Shown here piece by piece: positions 1-11,258 of a stretch of 64,000 nt of DNA. The DNA comes from Pseudomonas sp. Z8(2022). GTDB lineage: Bacteria; Pseudomonadota; Gammaproteobacteria; Pseudomonadales; Pseudomonadaceae. Where the stretch lies: the NCBI RefSeq assembly GCF_025837155.1, contig NZ_CP107549.1, positions 558,001 to 622,000 on the forward strand, read 5' to 3'. Under the pieces are notes generated by a model. The model had not been told where the DNA came from, did not search any database, and saw only the letters and a list, made by a program, of their open reading frames with translations. Made by a program: the position numbers and the translations under genes. Numbering within the stretch: the first letter of the stretch is position 1; each line of letters begins with the position of its first letter.

Positions 1-588
1 CAACCCGGCGGGGAACTGAATCCAGCGCAGCTCGCTCGCGCTTGCTCCGCCCGGCTTCAGGTCATGCCGGTAAACCGGCCGTAACGGGTTCTGCGCCAGG
101 ATGTGCTTGATATCCATCAGCAGCAGCTCCTGATGCTGCTGCTCATGCTCCAGCCCCAGCGCGACCCGCTGCAGCACCTCATCGGCAAGTTCACTGCCTG
201 ACTGGAGCAACTGCGCCATGGCCAGATCGACATGGCTGCGATAGGCGTACACCTCGCTTACCGTCGGCCGCGACAACAACCCGCGCCGCGCCCGCTCGAA
301 GGGCGTGCCGTGGGTCTTGTAGTAGGAATTGAACAGATGGTCGTAGCGTTCATCCAGCGGGCGATAGCCCGGCAGGAAGGGAAGCAGCACGAAGGCCTCG
401 AAGAACCAGGTGACATGCGCCAGATGCCATTTCGGCGGGCTGACGTCCGGCATGCTCTGAATCACATAGTCTTCAGCTTCCAGCGGCTCACAGAGCCGTT
501 CACTGGCGGCGCGTACCCGCTGGTAACGCTGCCATAGCTTTTCGAGGTGCGACGGTGAAACGGCGATCCTGCTGGTGCGGTCTCGCAT
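1..588 (-). CDS. EgtB-like non-heme iron enzyme (5' part; cut by window edge)
   Basis: The first 196 codons of a minus-strand gene run off the left edge. The product starts MRDRTSRIAV and shows the DinB-like helical domain that begins ergothioneine synthase EgtB and relatives. WHLAHVTWFFE (about residues 54-64) and HEQQHQELLLMDIKH (about 148-162) carry the histidines that in characterised EgtB bind the catalytic iron. EgtB joins gamma-glutamyl-cysteine or cysteine to trimethylhistidine by oxygen-dependent sulfoxide formation. The C-terminal formylglycine-enzyme-like domain would lie outside the window. Two in-frame ATGs exist (597 and 588). The 588 start is preferred because AAAGG lies 9 nt upstream of it, while that motif abuts the 597 ATG. 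Paralogues such as the selenoneine synthase SenA share these motifs, so the exact product is open; neighbours to the left would decide. Confidence 0.8.
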   Translation of the reverse strand, partial: MRDRTSRIAVSPSHLEKLWQRYQRVRAASERLCEPLEAEDYVIQSMPDVSPPKWHLAHVTWFFEAFVLLPFLPGYRPLDERYDHLFNSYYKTHGTPFERARRGLLSRPTVSEVYAYRSHVDLAMAQLLQSGSELADEVLQRVALGLEHEQQHQELLLMDIKHILAQNPLRPVYRHDLKPGGASASELRWIQFPAGL

Positions 589-700
589 AACACGCATCCT
601 TTGCTGGCGCCGCGGAACGCGACGGTTCTTTAAGCCGACCGGGCTAGAAGGGCAAAGGTTCAGGGAAAATGTGAGGCTGCGGGGGCCAGGGCGAGAAACA

Positions 701-725
701 AAAAAGCCGCGCAATGCGCGGCTTT
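701..725 (-). terminator. Intrinsic terminator after the tRNA
   Basis: On the minus strand a 10-bp stem (AAAGCCGCGC / GCGCGGCTTT, loop of 3 nt, positions 703-725) runs into a T tract just beyond it. It lies immediately downstream of the tRNA and fits a rho-independent terminator. Confidence 0.85.
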
Positions 726-730
726 GAAGG

Positions 731-807
731 TGGTGGGCCCACACGGACTCGAACCGTGGACCAAAGGATTATGAGTCCTCTGCTCTAACCAACTGAGCTA
801 TAGGCCC
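731..807 (-). tRNA. tRNA with CAU anticodon, probably tRNA-Ile2 (lysidine type)
   Basis: The minus strand gives a complete 77-nt cloverleaf with encoded CCA. The acceptor stem is GGGCCTA paired with TGGGCCC, the T arm contains GGTTCGAGTCC, and the anticodon CAT is at 773-771 in loop CTCATAA. CAU can mean elongator Met or Ile2. Pairs C4-G69 and C5-G68 of the acceptor stem are those TilS uses in E. coli to recognise tRNA-Ile2, and the variable loop TTGGTC also resembles Ile2 rather than Met. Ile2 is therefore favoured; generic annotation may say tRNA-Met. Confidence 0.88.
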
Positions 808-823
808 CCAGAAGGCCGGCGGA

Positions 824-3800
824 TTATACCGGTGGGTTCTCGTCAGCGCCAACCGCTTGACCTGGCGGGAGAAATTTCCGCGCGAAGGCTTCGGCCGAGA
901 GGGGGCGACTGACCACGTAGCCCTGGATCTGCAAGCAGCCTTCGGCGGCGAGGCAGAGTTCCTGGGCCTTGGTTTCCACGCCTTCGGCGATCACTGTCAA
1001 CTGCATGCTGTTGCCCAGAGCGATGATGGCGCGGGTGATCGCCAGGTCATGCGGGTCATCCGGCAGGCCGCGGACGAAGGATTTGTCGATCTTCAGCACG
1101 TCCAGTGGCAGGCGTTTGAGGTAGCTGAGCGAGGAGTAGCCGGTGCCGAAGTCGTCGATGGCCAGCTGCACGCCGAGCTGCTTGAGGCGGTGGAGGATTT
1201 CCAGCGCATCGTCGGCCTGGTTCATGATGAAGTTTTCGGTGATCTCCAGTTGCAGCAGTTGTGGCGCCAGATTGTGGTGTTGCAGCAATGCTCTGATGCG
1301 TGCTAGCAAGCCGGGTTGGTGCAATTGCGCACCGGCAAGGTTGACCGATAGGGCGCCAAAGCCGAGGCCGCTTTCCTGCCACTGCTGCAGCTGGCGGCAG
1401 GCCTGTTCCAGCACCCAGTCGCCCAGCGGCAGGATCAGCCCGCTTTCTTCGGCCACCGGGATGAAACGATCCGGTGGAATCTCACCGAACACCGGGTGCG
1501 GCCAGCGCACCAGTGCTTCGGCGCCCACCAGGCCCTGGCTGCGCACGCAGAACTTGGGCTGGTAGTGCAGGCACAGTTCGTTGCGTTCGAGGGCGCGGCG
1601 CAGCTCCTGCTCCATGGCCATGCGTTCGTTGACCTGGAAGGTCAGCGAGCGGGTGTAGAACTCGTAGCGGTTTCGCCCCTTCGCCTTGGACTGGTACATG
1701 GCCGTATCGGCGTTCTTCACCAGGGTGGCGACATCCAGGCCGTCCGCGGGATAGAGGCTGATGCCGATGCTGGCACTGATGAAGAACTCGTGATCGTCGA
1801 GCTGAAACGATGCGCCGAAGCAGGCGAGAAGCTTCTGTGCGACCTGCTCGGCATCATTCGGCTGATGCAGGCCGGGCAGCAGGATGATGAACTCGTCGCC
1901 GCCCAGTCGAGCCACGGTGTCGATATCGCGCAACTGCCGTCTCAGGCGTTCGGCGATGGCTCTGAGCAACTGGTCGCCGACCGGATGGCCGAGGCTGTCA
2001 TTGATCTGCTTGAAGCGGTCGAGGTCGAGGAACAGCACGGCACCAAGCTGGTCGCCGGTACGCGTGCCGTCCAGGGCGCTGCGCAGGCGGTTCTCGAACA
2101 GCAGGCGATTGGGCAGACCGGTCAGTGGGTCGTGGTGGGCCTGATGGTCGAGCCGCGCCTGAGCGTGCTTGAGGCTGGAGATATCGGCGAACACACCGAC
2201 GAAGTGGGTGATCTGGTTGTCGCTGTTGCGCACGGCGCTGATGGTCAGCCATTCCGGGTACAGCTCGCCGTTCTTGCGCCGGTTCCAGATTTCCCCCTGC
2301 CAGTGCCCGTTGGCAGCCAGGCCGTGCCACATGGTGGCGTAGAAGGCGTTGTCGTGCTGGCCGGAGGAGAGCAGGCTGGGGCGCTGGCCGAGGACTTCGG
2401 CCTCGCTGTAACCGGTGATCAGGGTAAAGGCTCGGTTGACCGCGGTGATGCGCTGTTCGAGGTCGGTGATCATCACGCCTTCGGCGGTACTTTCGAAGAC
2501 GGTCGCGGCCTGTTGCAGTTCTTCCTGCATCTGCTGGCGTTCGGTGATGTCGCGGGCGATGGTCAGCAGGCATTCCTCGCCATTGATCGACAGCGGCTGC
2601 GCGGAGAGTTCGCACAGGCGCAGGTGGCCGGCCCGGGTGCGTACCGGGGCGATCATGTCGCGCACGACGCCATGCTCGTGAACGGCCTGCACCATGCGCT
2701 CACGGTCTTTCGGATCGGCCCAGATGCCCAGGCTGAGGGTGCTCTGCTCGCCGACCTGGTCGTTGCCGTAACCGGTGATGCGGCTGAAGCCTTCGTTGGC
2801 TTCGACCAGCAGGCCGTCGCGCAGGCGGGTGATCAGCAGGCCATCGGGCGAGGCGTGGAAGGCCTTGGCGAACTTCTCCTCGGATATCTGCAGCTGCTGC
2901 TGGGTGCTTTTGAGCTGGGTGATGTCGCGTACCACCACCACCACTGCCTGCGTGTTGTCGAGCAGGAACGGGCTGGCGGAGATGAGCCCGGTGAACAGGC
3001 TGCCGTCGGCGCGGCGAAAGGGCATTTCCAGGTTGTGCAGACTGTCGTCCTGCAGGCGCAGCAGCAGGCTCGGGCCGATGCCGGGTACGCCCCACAGGTC
3101 GAGTTCGGTGGCGGTTTTGCCGATGGCCTGTTCGAGGCTGATACCGGTCTGCTCGGTGAAGGCGGTGTTGACCTCCAGCAGCACTCCATCTGCCTGACGC
3201 GCAATGACCAGCAGATCCGGGCACTGCTGAACCACCGAGGCGTACTTCTGTTCCGATTGGCGCAGTGCGTGCTCGGTCTGCTTGGCTTCGCTGATGTCGA
3301 TCATCAGGCCGCGAACTACCTGCTGCTCGCCCCGTTGCAGCAGGGTGGCGATATCGCGCACCCACACCGTACGGCCGTCGGCGGCGAGCAGACGGTATTC
3401 CAGCGCGTGATCATTGCCGGTCGAGCACTGATCGAGGCGGTTGCGCAGCGTGCGCTGCTGGTCGTCGGGGTGCAGGTGGCGTTGCCAGAAACCGGGTTCG
3501 AGCCACTCGCTCAGGGGGTAACCCAGGAGCTTTTCCGCATGAGGTGAAACATAGGTGTAGGTAAGGTCGCTCGACTCGGTTTCCCAGGTGATGGCCGAGA
3601 GGCTTTCGACCATGTCGCGAAAGTGCTGCTCGCGGCTGCGCAGTTCCTGTTCCAGCGCCTCGCGGTTGCGCATCTCGCATTTCAACCGACGGTTGACGCT
3701 GAGGATGATGGCAATGATCGCCAGCAGGCCGAGTACGGCTGGCAGGCCGTAGAGCAGGGCTTCATGCCAGGCCTTGCGTGTGTCCAGCACGCCACCGACC

Positions 3801-4558
3801 CACGGATCCTGCAGCGCGGCGATTTCTTCGGCGCTGAGTTCGGCGAAGAGTTTGTCGAGAATGCCGATCAGCACGTCATGCCCGCGTGGTGCGGCCATGG
3901 CCAGCTGATAGCGATAGGGCGTCTCACCGCTGATGTAGAGACCATCGAGTTTCAGTTGGCGCAGACTCCAGACGCTGGAAGCGAGATCGCCGACCATGGC
4001 GTCGGCCTGGTGGGTGGCCAGCGCCTGCAGCGCGGCAGCGACGTTCTGCAGCGGTACCAGGTTGAGGTCGGGATGTCGCTGGCGCAGCAGTTCATGCGTG
4101 GCGTAATCGCGGACCACTGCGACCTTGAGCCCATACAGGTCTTTGAGCTGCTTGGGCTGCGGGCCGCCGTCGCGGGCCAGGATGATGAGCGGGAAGTCCA
4201 GGTAGGGGCGGGTGAAGGTCAGGTATTCCTGGCGTTCGGTTGTCGACATCAGCCCGGGAAGCAGGTCGACCTGCCCCTGGCGAGCCTGTTCCAGCACCGC
4301 GCTCCAGTTGTCTTGCTCGACGGCCCGAAAGGTCACGCCAAGACGGTTTTCGATCAGGCGCACGTAGCCGGCGCTCAGACCCTGATACTGGCCCTGTTCG
4401 TTGCGGAATTCGAAAGGTGGCCAAGAGACATCGACGCCCAGAGCCAGCTCGGGGTTGTCCGCCAGCCAGGTGCGTTCATTCTCGTTGAGAGTCAGGGCCA
4501 GGGCGGGAGTCATCCCGTAAGCCAGACACAACAGCAAAATGGCCGGCAGGCGGGGCAT
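824..4558 (-). CDS. rmcA: RmcA-like membrane c-di-GMP phosphodiesterase
   Basis: The 1244-residue product has a signal peptide (1-22), a periplasmic bacterial extracellular solute-binding family 3 domain (about 25-255), one transmembrane helix (about 268-288), four PAS domains (about 310-800), a GGDEF domain with intact GGDEF at 886-890, and an EAL domain with EAL at 1014-1016, DDFGTGYSS and EGVET. This matches P. aeruginosa RmcA in length, domain order and position next to rpoD. RmcA lowers cyclic-di-GMP in response to redox state, phenazines and ligand binding, and so affects biofilm structure. Both catalytic signatures are intact; in RmcA phosphodiesterase activity dominates and the GGDEF is thought to be regulatory. 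The ATG start leads directly into the signal peptide. It is separated from rpoD by a terminator, so it is likely transcribed alone. Confidence 0.93.
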   Translation of the reverse strand: MPRLPAILLLCLAYGMTPALALTLNENERTWLADNPELALGVDVSWPPFEFRNEQGQYQGLSAGYVRLIENRLGVTFRAVEQDNWSAVLEQARQGQVDLLPGLMSTTERQEYLTFTRPYLDFPLIILARDGGPQPKQLKDLYGLKVAVVRDYATHELLRQRHPDLNLVPLQNVAAALQALATHQADAMVGDLASSVWSLRQLKLDGLYISGETPYRYQLAMAAPRGHDVLIGILDKLFAELSAEEIAALQDPWVGGVLDTRKAWHEALLYGLPAVLGLLAIIAIILSVNRRLKCEMRNREALEQELRSREQHFRDMVESLSAITWETESSDLTYTYVSPHAEKLLGYPLSEWLEPGFWQRHLHPDDQQRTLRNRLDQCSTGNDHALEYRLLAADGRTVWVRDIATLLQRGEQQVVRGLMIDISEAKQTEHALRQSEQKYASVVQQCPDLLVIARQADGVLLEVNTAFTEQTGISLEQAIGKTATELDLWGVPGIGPSLLLRLQDDSLHNLEMPFRRADGSLFTGLISASPFLLDNTQAVVVVVRDITQLKSTQQQLQISEEKFAKAFHASPDGLLITRLRDGLLVEANEGFSRITGYGNDQVGEQSTLSLGIWADPKDRERMVQAVHEHGVVRDMIAPVRTRAGHLRLCELSAQPLSINGEECLLTIARDITERQQMQEELQQAATVFESTAEGVMITDLEQRITAVNRAFTLITGYSEAEVLGQRPSLLSSGQHDNAFYATMWHGLAANGHWQGEIWNRRKNGELYPEWLTISAVRNSDNQITHFVGVFADISSLKHAQARLDHQAHHDPLTGLPNRLLFENRLRSALDGTRTGDQLGAVLFLDLDRFKQINDSLGHPVGDQLLRAIAERLRRQLRDIDTVARLGGDEFIILLPGLHQPNDAEQVAQKLLACFGASFQLDDHEFFISASIGISLYPADGLDVATLVKNADTAMYQSKAKGRNRYEFYTRSLTFQVNERMAMEQELRRALERNELCLHYQPKFCVRSQGLVGAEALVRWPHPVFGEIPPDRFIPVAEESGLILPLGDWVLEQACRQLQQWQESGLGFGALSVNLAGAQLHQPGLLARIRALLQHHNLAPQLLQLEITENFIMNQADDALEILHRLKQLGVQLAIDDFGTGYSSLSYLKRLPLDVLKIDKSFVRGLPDDPHDLAITRAIIALGNSMQLTVIAEGVETKAQELCLAAEGCLQIQGYVVSRPLSAEAFARKFLPPGQAVGADENPPV

Positions 4559-4680
4559 AACGGCCTCGTTTCAGAATCGATATGGTCGCAGTGTAGACCG
4601 GTCGATGCGCAGATGGCAGTTTGATTGCAATGCTCTGCGTTGGCGCCATTTTTCGAGGCATGCCGGCCCGGAAAGCAGAA

Positions 4681-4704
4681 CCCCCGGACTGGCCGGGGGT
4701 TTTG
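4681..4704 (-). terminator. Terminator after rpoD
   Basis: A 7-bp perfect stem (CCCCCGG 4681-4687 / CCGGGGG 4693-4699, loop of 5 nt) lies just past the rpoD stop codon. The T run is better on the plus strand (TTTT at 4700-4703) than on the minus strand, so it may work in either direction. Confidence 0.65.
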
Positions 4705-4707
4705 GTA

Positions 4708-6555
<1,848 letters not shown>

Positions 6556-6622
6556 AACACCCTATCCACTGAAGGTCTTGGCGGGCTGAAAACAAGCCGA
6601 GGATTATACCTTGGTTTTGACT

Positions 6623-8623
6623 TTAGGCGCCAGTTGGGGACTTGCTGCTCGGCGAGGAGGTGAGGCTGTAATGCTCTCTGAGCAACGTCTTTTCCTCGTC
6701 TGTGAGCTCGCTGGGGCTTTTATGAATGATGCTGCGGAGCGCCTTTTCACGCCGCCTCTGCGATTGACTGTGTGCAAGTGTAGTAATGGTGTCGAAAAAC
6801 TGCTGTTCAAGGTTGTCTCCCTGAATCAGCCATTCCTTTTCCGCCAGCGCCCGTAGCAGGCGACCCTGTTCGGTGCCGTGCCAGCGGGCGATCAGTTGCA
6901 GCGAACGCAGGTTGGGCGTCTTCTGCAGGGCACCGACCAGCGCTACCAGAAGTTGCGCGTAGGTGTCCTCTTCGTCGGCGAAATGGCTGACATCTTCGAC
7001 TTTCTGCGCAAGGTGCGGATGATGCAGCAAGGTGCGCAGGGCGATCAGATGTGGTGATTCGACGCTCACCGCGGTGCGCGGGGCACGTGGCGCGAAATCG
7101 CCCTTGCCCTTTTTGCTCCACTTTCCGCCGTCTTTCTTCCAGCTGCCTTTGCCGCCTTCGTTATTGCGCTCGTAGTACTGCTGTTGGGGTGGGGCGGGCT
7201 GCTCGTAACCGCCAACGTCCGGCAGGCTGTCGTAGTAGGCGCTGTCGGGAATGTCGCCGTAATCCGGGTAATCGCTGCTGGGAGGATGGCTGGGTGTGCT
7301 CGGTGCATGGCTGCGTGGTGCACTGGCAACCTGGTTCATGGCTTCGCCGGAAAGACCGGTGATTTCGCTCAGGCGCTGACGCATCAGGGCGCGTAGGTTG
7401 TTGCCGGGAATCTTCTCGATCAGCGGTGCGGCCAGGGTGACCAGATGCGCCTTGCCTTCCAGCGAGCGCGGGTCGGCTTCTTCGCAGAGTTGCTGGAAGA
7501 AGTAGTCGGCCAGCGGCTGGGCATGCTGGTTGATGCGCGCGCGGAAGGCATCGGTCCCTTCGGCACGCACCAGAGTGTCCGGGTCCTCGCCTTCGGGCAG
7601 GAACAGGAAGCGCGCGCGGCGACCGTCCTGCAGGCTCGGCAGGGTCGACTCCAGGGCGCGCCAGGCAGCGTTGCGCCCGGCGGCGTCGCCGTCGAAGCAG
7701 AACAGTACGCTGGGCACGATGCGGAACAGACGCTTGAGGTGTTCTTCGCTGGTGGCCGTGCCCAAGGTTGCCACGGCGTTGCGCAGGCCCTGCTGGGCCA
7801 GGGCGATGACGTCCATGTAGCCTTCGACCACCATGATCTCGTCGAGATCGCGGTTGAACTTGCGCGCTTCGTACAGGCCGTAGAGTTCCTGACCCTTGTG
7901 GAATACCGGGGTTTCCGGCGAGTTCAGGTACTTGGGCTTGTCGTCGCCCAGCACGCGGCCGCCGAAGGCGATAACCCGGCCGCGAGTGTCGCGGATGGGG
8001 AACATGATGCGGTCGCGGAAGCGGTCGTAGCGCCGGCCGTTCTCGGCGTTCTCGATCAGCAGGCCGGCATCGATCATGACCTTCTGCTGCAGGGCGTCAG
8101 CGCCCAGGTGCTTGAGCAGGTTGTCCCAGCCGGGTGGAGCGAAACCTATGCCGAAGTCGCGGGCGATTTCGCCGGTCAGGCCGCGGCCCTTGAGGTAATC
8201 CACGGCGTACTTGCGCTGTGGGTGGCTTTTCAGGGCCTGGCGATAGTGTTCGGCGGCAGCATTGAGCAGCGGGTAGAGTGGCGAGTCGACAGGCTGTCTG
8301 GGCTTGTGGCCGCGACCGCTTTCCTCGCGTGGCACCTCCATGCCGGCGCGTTTGGCCAGTTCCTCGATCGCCTGGGGAAACTCCAGTTGATCGTGGTCCA
8401 TGACGAAACCGAGGGCATTGCCGCCGGCGCCGCAGCCGAAGCAGTAGTAGAACTGTTTGTCCGGGCTGACGGTGAAGGAGGGGGTCTTTTCCTTGTGGAA
8501 AGGGCAGCAGGCGCTGTAGTTCTTGCCGGTCTTCTTCAGCTGGATGCGCGAACTCACCACATCGACGATATCGGTGCGGTTGAGCAGGTCATCGATGAAG
8601 GATTGCGGGATCAGGCCAGCCAT
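6623..8623 (-). CDS. dnaG: DNA primase DnaG
   Basis: The 666-residue product makes RNA primers for replication. The N-terminal zinc-binding domain has its ligands visible (C40, H43, C61, C64 in CPFHKEK ... CFGCG). The TOPRIM catalytic core has the acidic motifs EGYMD (about residue 268) and FDGDAAG (about 314). The C-terminal DnaB-helicase-binding domain starts near 530. Between core and C-terminal domain is an unusually Pro/Tyr/Lys/Gly-rich linker (about 440-525), typical of Pseudomonas primases in being poorly conserved. The gene sits between rpsU and rpoD in the macromolecular synthesis operon. A terminator pair upstream should keep its expression well below that of rpsU. Confidence 0.98.
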   Translation of the reverse strand: MAGLIPQSFIDDLLNRTDIVDVVSSRIQLKKTGKNYSACCPFHKEKTPSFTVSPDKQFYYCFGCGAGGNALGFVMDHDQLEFPQAIEELAKRAGMEVPREESGRGHKPRQPVDSPLYPLLNAAAEHYRQALKSHPQRKYAVDYLKGRGLTGEIARDFGIGFAPPGWDNLLKHLGADALQQKVMIDAGLLIENAENGRRYDRFRDRIMFPIRDTRGRVIAFGGRVLGDDKPKYLNSPETPVFHKGQELYGLYEARKFNRDLDEIMVVEGYMDVIALAQQGLRNAVATLGTATSEEHLKRLFRIVPSVLFCFDGDAAGRNAAWRALESTLPSLQDGRRARFLFLPEGEDPDTLVRAEGTDAFRARINQHAQPLADYFFQQLCEEADPRSLEGKAHLVTLAAPLIEKIPGNNLRALMRQRLSEITGLSGEAMNQVASAPRSHAPSTPSHPPSSDYPDYGDIPDSAYYDSLPDVGGYEQPAPPQQQYYERNNEGGKGSWKKDGGKWSKKGKGDFAPRAPRTAVSVESPHLIALRTLLHHPHLAQKVEDVSHFADEEDTYAQLLVALVGALQKTPNLRSLQLIARWHGTEQGRLLRALAEKEWLIQGDNLEQQFFDTITTLAHSQSQRRREKALRSIIHKSPSELTDEEKTLLREHYSLTSSPSSKSPTGA

Positions 8624-8682
8624 AGATGCTCAGCATACTGTCCGGCGCAAGCGCTGGACAACGGATGGGTAGAAAAGCAAAA

Positions 8683-8715
8683 ACTCCGCTCACTCGCTAA
8701 GGCGCGAGGCGGAGT
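8683..8715 (-). terminator. Intrinsic terminator/attenuator between rpsU and dnaG
   Basis: On the minus strand ACTCCGC (8715-8709) pairs with GCGGAGT (8689-8683), with an inner CTCGC/GCGAG stem. The hairpin is followed by TTTTTGCTTTT. It is the stronger of two tandem hairpins and corresponds in place to the classic rpsU-dnaG terminator of E. coli, which allows abundant S21 with little primase. Confidence 0.85.
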
Positions 8716-8726
8716 CTTTAAAATGC

Positions 8727-8750
8727 AATGCCCGGCCGAAGCCGGGCATT
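8727..8750 (-). terminator. First hairpin after rpsU
   Basis: A 10-bp perfect stem (AATGCCCGGC / GCCGGGCATT) closed by a TTCG loop on the minus strand, 20 bp after the rpsU stop. The U tract is weak (GCATTTTA), so it may stabilise the rpsU mRNA 3' end as much as terminate. Confidence 0.75.
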
Positions 8751-8770
8751 CGAGCGTTGCGTGTACGCTA

Positions 8771-8986
8771 TTAGTACAGGCGAACGCTGCGGCGCTGCTC
8801 GCGCTGCACTTTCTTGGCGTGACGCTTAACAGCGGCAGCGGCTTTGCGCTTACGCTCAGCGGTCGGCTTTTCGTAGAATTCGCGGCTGCGAACTTCAGCC
8901 AGTACACCGGCTTTTTCGCAGGAGCGCTTGAAACGACGCAGGGCTACGTCGAAGGGTTCGTTCTCTTTAACTTTGACGGCTGGCAT
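8771..8986 (-). CDS. rpsU: 30S ribosomal protein bS21
   Basis: The 71-residue, strongly basic product ([20 protein letters not shown]...) is bS21, a small-subunit protein that aids translation initiation by helping base-pairing at the Shine-Dalgarno site. Length and sequence are typical. It is the first gene of the rpsU-dnaG-rpoD operon and is divergent from tsaD, so the 8987-9189 interval should hold both promoters. In PAO1 I recall a YqeY-like gene between rpsU and dnaG; here only 146 bp with two hairpins separate them. Confidence 0.98.
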   Translation of the reverse strand: MPAVKVKENEPFDVALRRFKRSCEKAGVLAEVRSREFYEKPTAERKRKAAAAVKRHAKKVQREQRRSVRLY

Positions 8987-9189
8987 CCAGGTCGTACCTA
9001 TCTTTAATTACCGGTTTCAACGCATGCCCGGCAGGTGGCTCGGGGTGCGTCGGTTTTCAAGGGTTGCGGATGTTACCGTCTCGCCGCGCGGAATGCAAAG
9101 CCCTTAGGTCGAAAAGCGCTGGTCGCTCCGCCGGGCGGCGCTTATCATGCGCGCCTTTGTTCCACGCGGCAAACCAAGGTTCAAGCTCT

Positions 9190-10215
9190 ATGCTCGTACT
9201 GGGATTGGAAACTTCCTGCGATGAAACCGGCGTCGCGCTCTATGACAGCGAGCGTGGCCTGCTGGCTGACGCCCTGTTCAGCCAGATCGACCTGCACCGA
9301 GTGTACGGCGGCGTGGTGCCTGAATTGGCCTCGCGTGATCACGTCAAACGCATGCTGCCGTTGATCCGCCAGGTACTGGATGAGGCGGGCAAGCAGACCG
9401 CCGATATCGATGCACTGGCCTACACGGCGGGCCCCGGTCTGGTCGGGGCGCTGCTGGTGGGTGCGTCCTGCGCGCAGGCACTGGCCTTTGCCTGGGGCGT
9501 GCCGGCCGTCGGCGTGCACCATATGGAAGGTCATCTGCTGGCGCCGATGCTGGAAGAGCAGCCGCCGGCCTTTCCTTTCGTCGCCCTGCTGGTGTCCGGC
9601 GGCCACACCCAGTTGGTGCGGGTCGATGGCATCGGGCAGTACCAGTTGCTCGGCGAGTCGCTGGACGATGCCGCCGGCGAAGCCTTCGACAAAACTGCCA
9701 AGCTGATGGGTCTGAATTATCCCGGTGGTCCGGAAATCGCCAAGCTGGCCGAACAGGGCACGCCGGGGCGCTTCGTCTTCCCGCGGCCGATGACCGACCG
9801 TCCGGGCCTGGATTTCAGTTTCAGCGGCCTGAAGACCTTTGCCCTGAATACCTGGCAGCAATGCCGTGACAACGGCGACGACCTCGACCAAGCCCGTCGC
9901 GACATCGCGCTGGCCTTCCAGCAGGCGGTGGTCGAGACTCTGACCATCAAGTGCAAGCGTGCGCTCAAGCAGAGCGGGTTGAAAAGCCTGGTCATCGCCG
10001 GTGGCGTGAGTGCCAACAAGGCGCTGCGCGAGCATCTGGAGCGTATGCTCGGCGAGATGAAGGGCAAGGTGTTCTATGCGCGGCCGCGTTTCTGCACCGA
10101 CAACGGCGCGATGATCGCCTATGCCGGTTGCCAGCGTTTGCTGGCCGGGCAGCACGAAGACCTGGCGATCAAGGTGCAGGCGCGCTGGCCGATGGATTCG
10201 CTGCCGGCGATTTGA
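9190..10215 (+). CDS. tsaD: tRNA N6-adenosine threonylcarbamoyltransferase TsaD
   Basis: The 341-residue product transfers threonylcarbamoyl to A37 of ANN-decoding tRNAs, together with TsaB and TsaE. It begins [17 protein letters not shown], the ASKHA-fold N terminus. It has the metal-binding HMEGH (about 110-115), VSGGHTQLV and [10 protein letters not shown]. An upstream in-frame ATG at 9064 would add 42 residues with no family homology, so 9190 is chosen because it matches the family start. It is divergent from rpsU and essential in most bacteria. Confidence 0.97.
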   Translation: MLVLGLETSCDETGVALYDSERGLLADALFSQIDLHRVYGGVVPELASRDHVKRMLPLIRQVLDEAGKQTADIDALAYTAGPGLVGALLVGASCAQALAFAWGVPAVGVHHMEGHLLAPMLEEQPPAFPFVALLVSGGHTQLVRVDGIGQYQLLGESLDDAAGEAFDKTAKLMGLNYPGGPEIAKLAEQGTPGRFVFPRPMTDRPGLDFSFSGLKTFALNTWQQCRDNGDDLDQARRDIALAFQQAVVETLTIKCKRALKQSGLKSLVIAGGVSANKALREHLERMLGEMKGKVFYARPRFCTDNGAMIAYAGCQRLLAGQHEDLAIKVQARWPMDSLPAI

Positions 10216-10218
10216 TGC

Positions 10219-10241
10219 CAGGAGCGGCTTCAGCCGCGATT
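10219..10241. repeat. REP-like palindrome after tsaD
   Basis: The core GCGGCTTCAGCCGC sits within the GGAGCGGCTTCAGCCGCGA sequence that is scattered through Pseudomonas genomes. It lies between the convergent tsaD and plsY and may also serve as a transcript end. Confidence 0.7.
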
Positions 10242-10257
10242 CGTTGCCACCGAATGC

Positions 10258-10836
10258 TTAAAAATGCCGTTCGCGACCGGCGAACAGATCACGCAGATTG
10301 CTGCGGTGACGCCAGACGATCAGTCCGGTGAGCACGCAGGCCGGTAGCAAGGCCGCAGGCTGTTGCCAGGCCAGCAGTGGCAGCGTCAGTGGTGTGGCGA
10401 TCAGCGATGCCAGTGAGCTGGTGCGAGTCAGCAGGAATAGCAGAGCCCAGGTCGCCAGGGCGAGCAGGGCGGCCGGGGCATAGAGGCCGAGCAGCATGCC
10501 GGCGGCAGTGGCCACGCCCTTGCCGCCACGAAAACGAAAGTACAGCGGGTACAGATGGCCGACCACGGCCGCCAGACCGATCCAGGCCTGCTGGTGCAGG
10601 TTGAGGCCGAAGAGTTTGGCGATCAGGATCGGCAGCAGGCCCTTGAGCAGGTCGCCGATCAGGGTCAGCACGGCGAGTTTCTTGCCGGCCACGCGCAGCA
10701 TGTTGGTGGCACCGGGGTTGCCCGAGCCACTGGCACGTGGGTCCGGCCTGCCAGCGAGTCGGCTGAGCAGGATGGCGAAGGACAGCGAACCGAGCAGGTA
10801 GGCAAGGATTGCCAGAAGCCAGAACATGGTGGCCAT
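10258..10836 (-). CDS. plsY: Glycerol-3-phosphate acyltransferase PlsY
   Basis: The 192-residue inner-membrane protein transfers acyl groups from acyl-phosphate to glycerol-3-phosphate, the first step of phospholipid synthesis. About five hydrophobic segments are visible. The motifs GSGNPGATN (about 37-45) and [10 protein letters not shown] (about 104-113) are the glycerol-phosphate and acyl-phosphate binding loops. It is divergent from folB across only 65 bp. ATG 10836 or the ATG three codons later (MFWLLAILA) could start it; both give a complete first helix. Confidence 0.96.
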   Translation of the reverse strand: MATMFWLLAILAYLLGSLSFAILLSRLAGRPDPRASGSGNPGATNMLRVAGKKLAVLTLIGDLLKGLLPILIAKLFGLNLHQQAWIGLAAVVGHLYPLYFRFRGGKGVATAAGMLLGLYAPAALLALATWALLFLLTRTSSLASLIATPLTLPLLAWQQPAALLPACVLTGLIVWRHRSNLRDLFAGRERHF

Positions 10837-10901
10837 TCCAGGGCATGGGATGGCCCGATTCTAACGAGGTGCAGCGCCCTTGTCGTGGCGCGGAGAGTGC
10901 G

Positions 10902-11258
10902 GTGGACAGAGTATTTATCGAGGGGCTGGAAGTCGACACGGTGATCGGCGCCTACGATTGGGAGCGCGACATTCGCCAGTGCCTGCGTCTCGACCTGCAG
11001 ATGGCCTGGGACAACCGCCCGGCCGCAGCCGATGACGATCTCGACCTGGCGCTCGACTATGCCTGCGTGTCCACGCGTATCCAGGCCTTCGCGGCCGAGT
11101 CGCAGTTCATTCTGGTCGAGACCTTCGCTGAGCGTCTGGCGCAGCTTCTGATGGATGAGTTCAACATTCCCTGGGTTCGGCTGAAACTGACCAAGCCCGG
11201 TGCAGTTCCGGCCGCACGTGGCGGCGTGGGTGTGGAGATCGAGCGCGGATGTCTGTGA
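10902..11258 (+). CDS. folB: Dihydroneopterin aldolase FolB (GTG start)
   Basis: The 118-residue product catalyses dihydroneopterin aldolase/epimerase steps of folate synthesis. VDRVFIEGLEVDTVIGAYDWER matches the family N terminus, which fixes the GTG at 10902 as start; longer upstream readings add unrelated residues. The conserved Tyr-Asp-Trp-Glu and the C-terminal KLTKPGAVPAARGVGV-like segment are present. It overlaps folK by 10 bp, so the two folate genes are probably translationally coupled. Confidence 0.94.
   Translation: MDRVFIEGLEVDTVIGAYDWERDIRQCLRLDLQMAWDNRPAAADDDLDLALDYACVSTRIQAFAAESQFILVETFAERLAQLLMDEFNIPWVRLKLTKPGAVPAARGGVGVEIERGCL

Noticed and set aside
1496..3547. 683-codon open frame on the plus strand opposite rmcA
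   Set aside because: It is antisense to a full-length multidomain gene; the frame stays open because of high third-position GC. The product has no recognisable domain.
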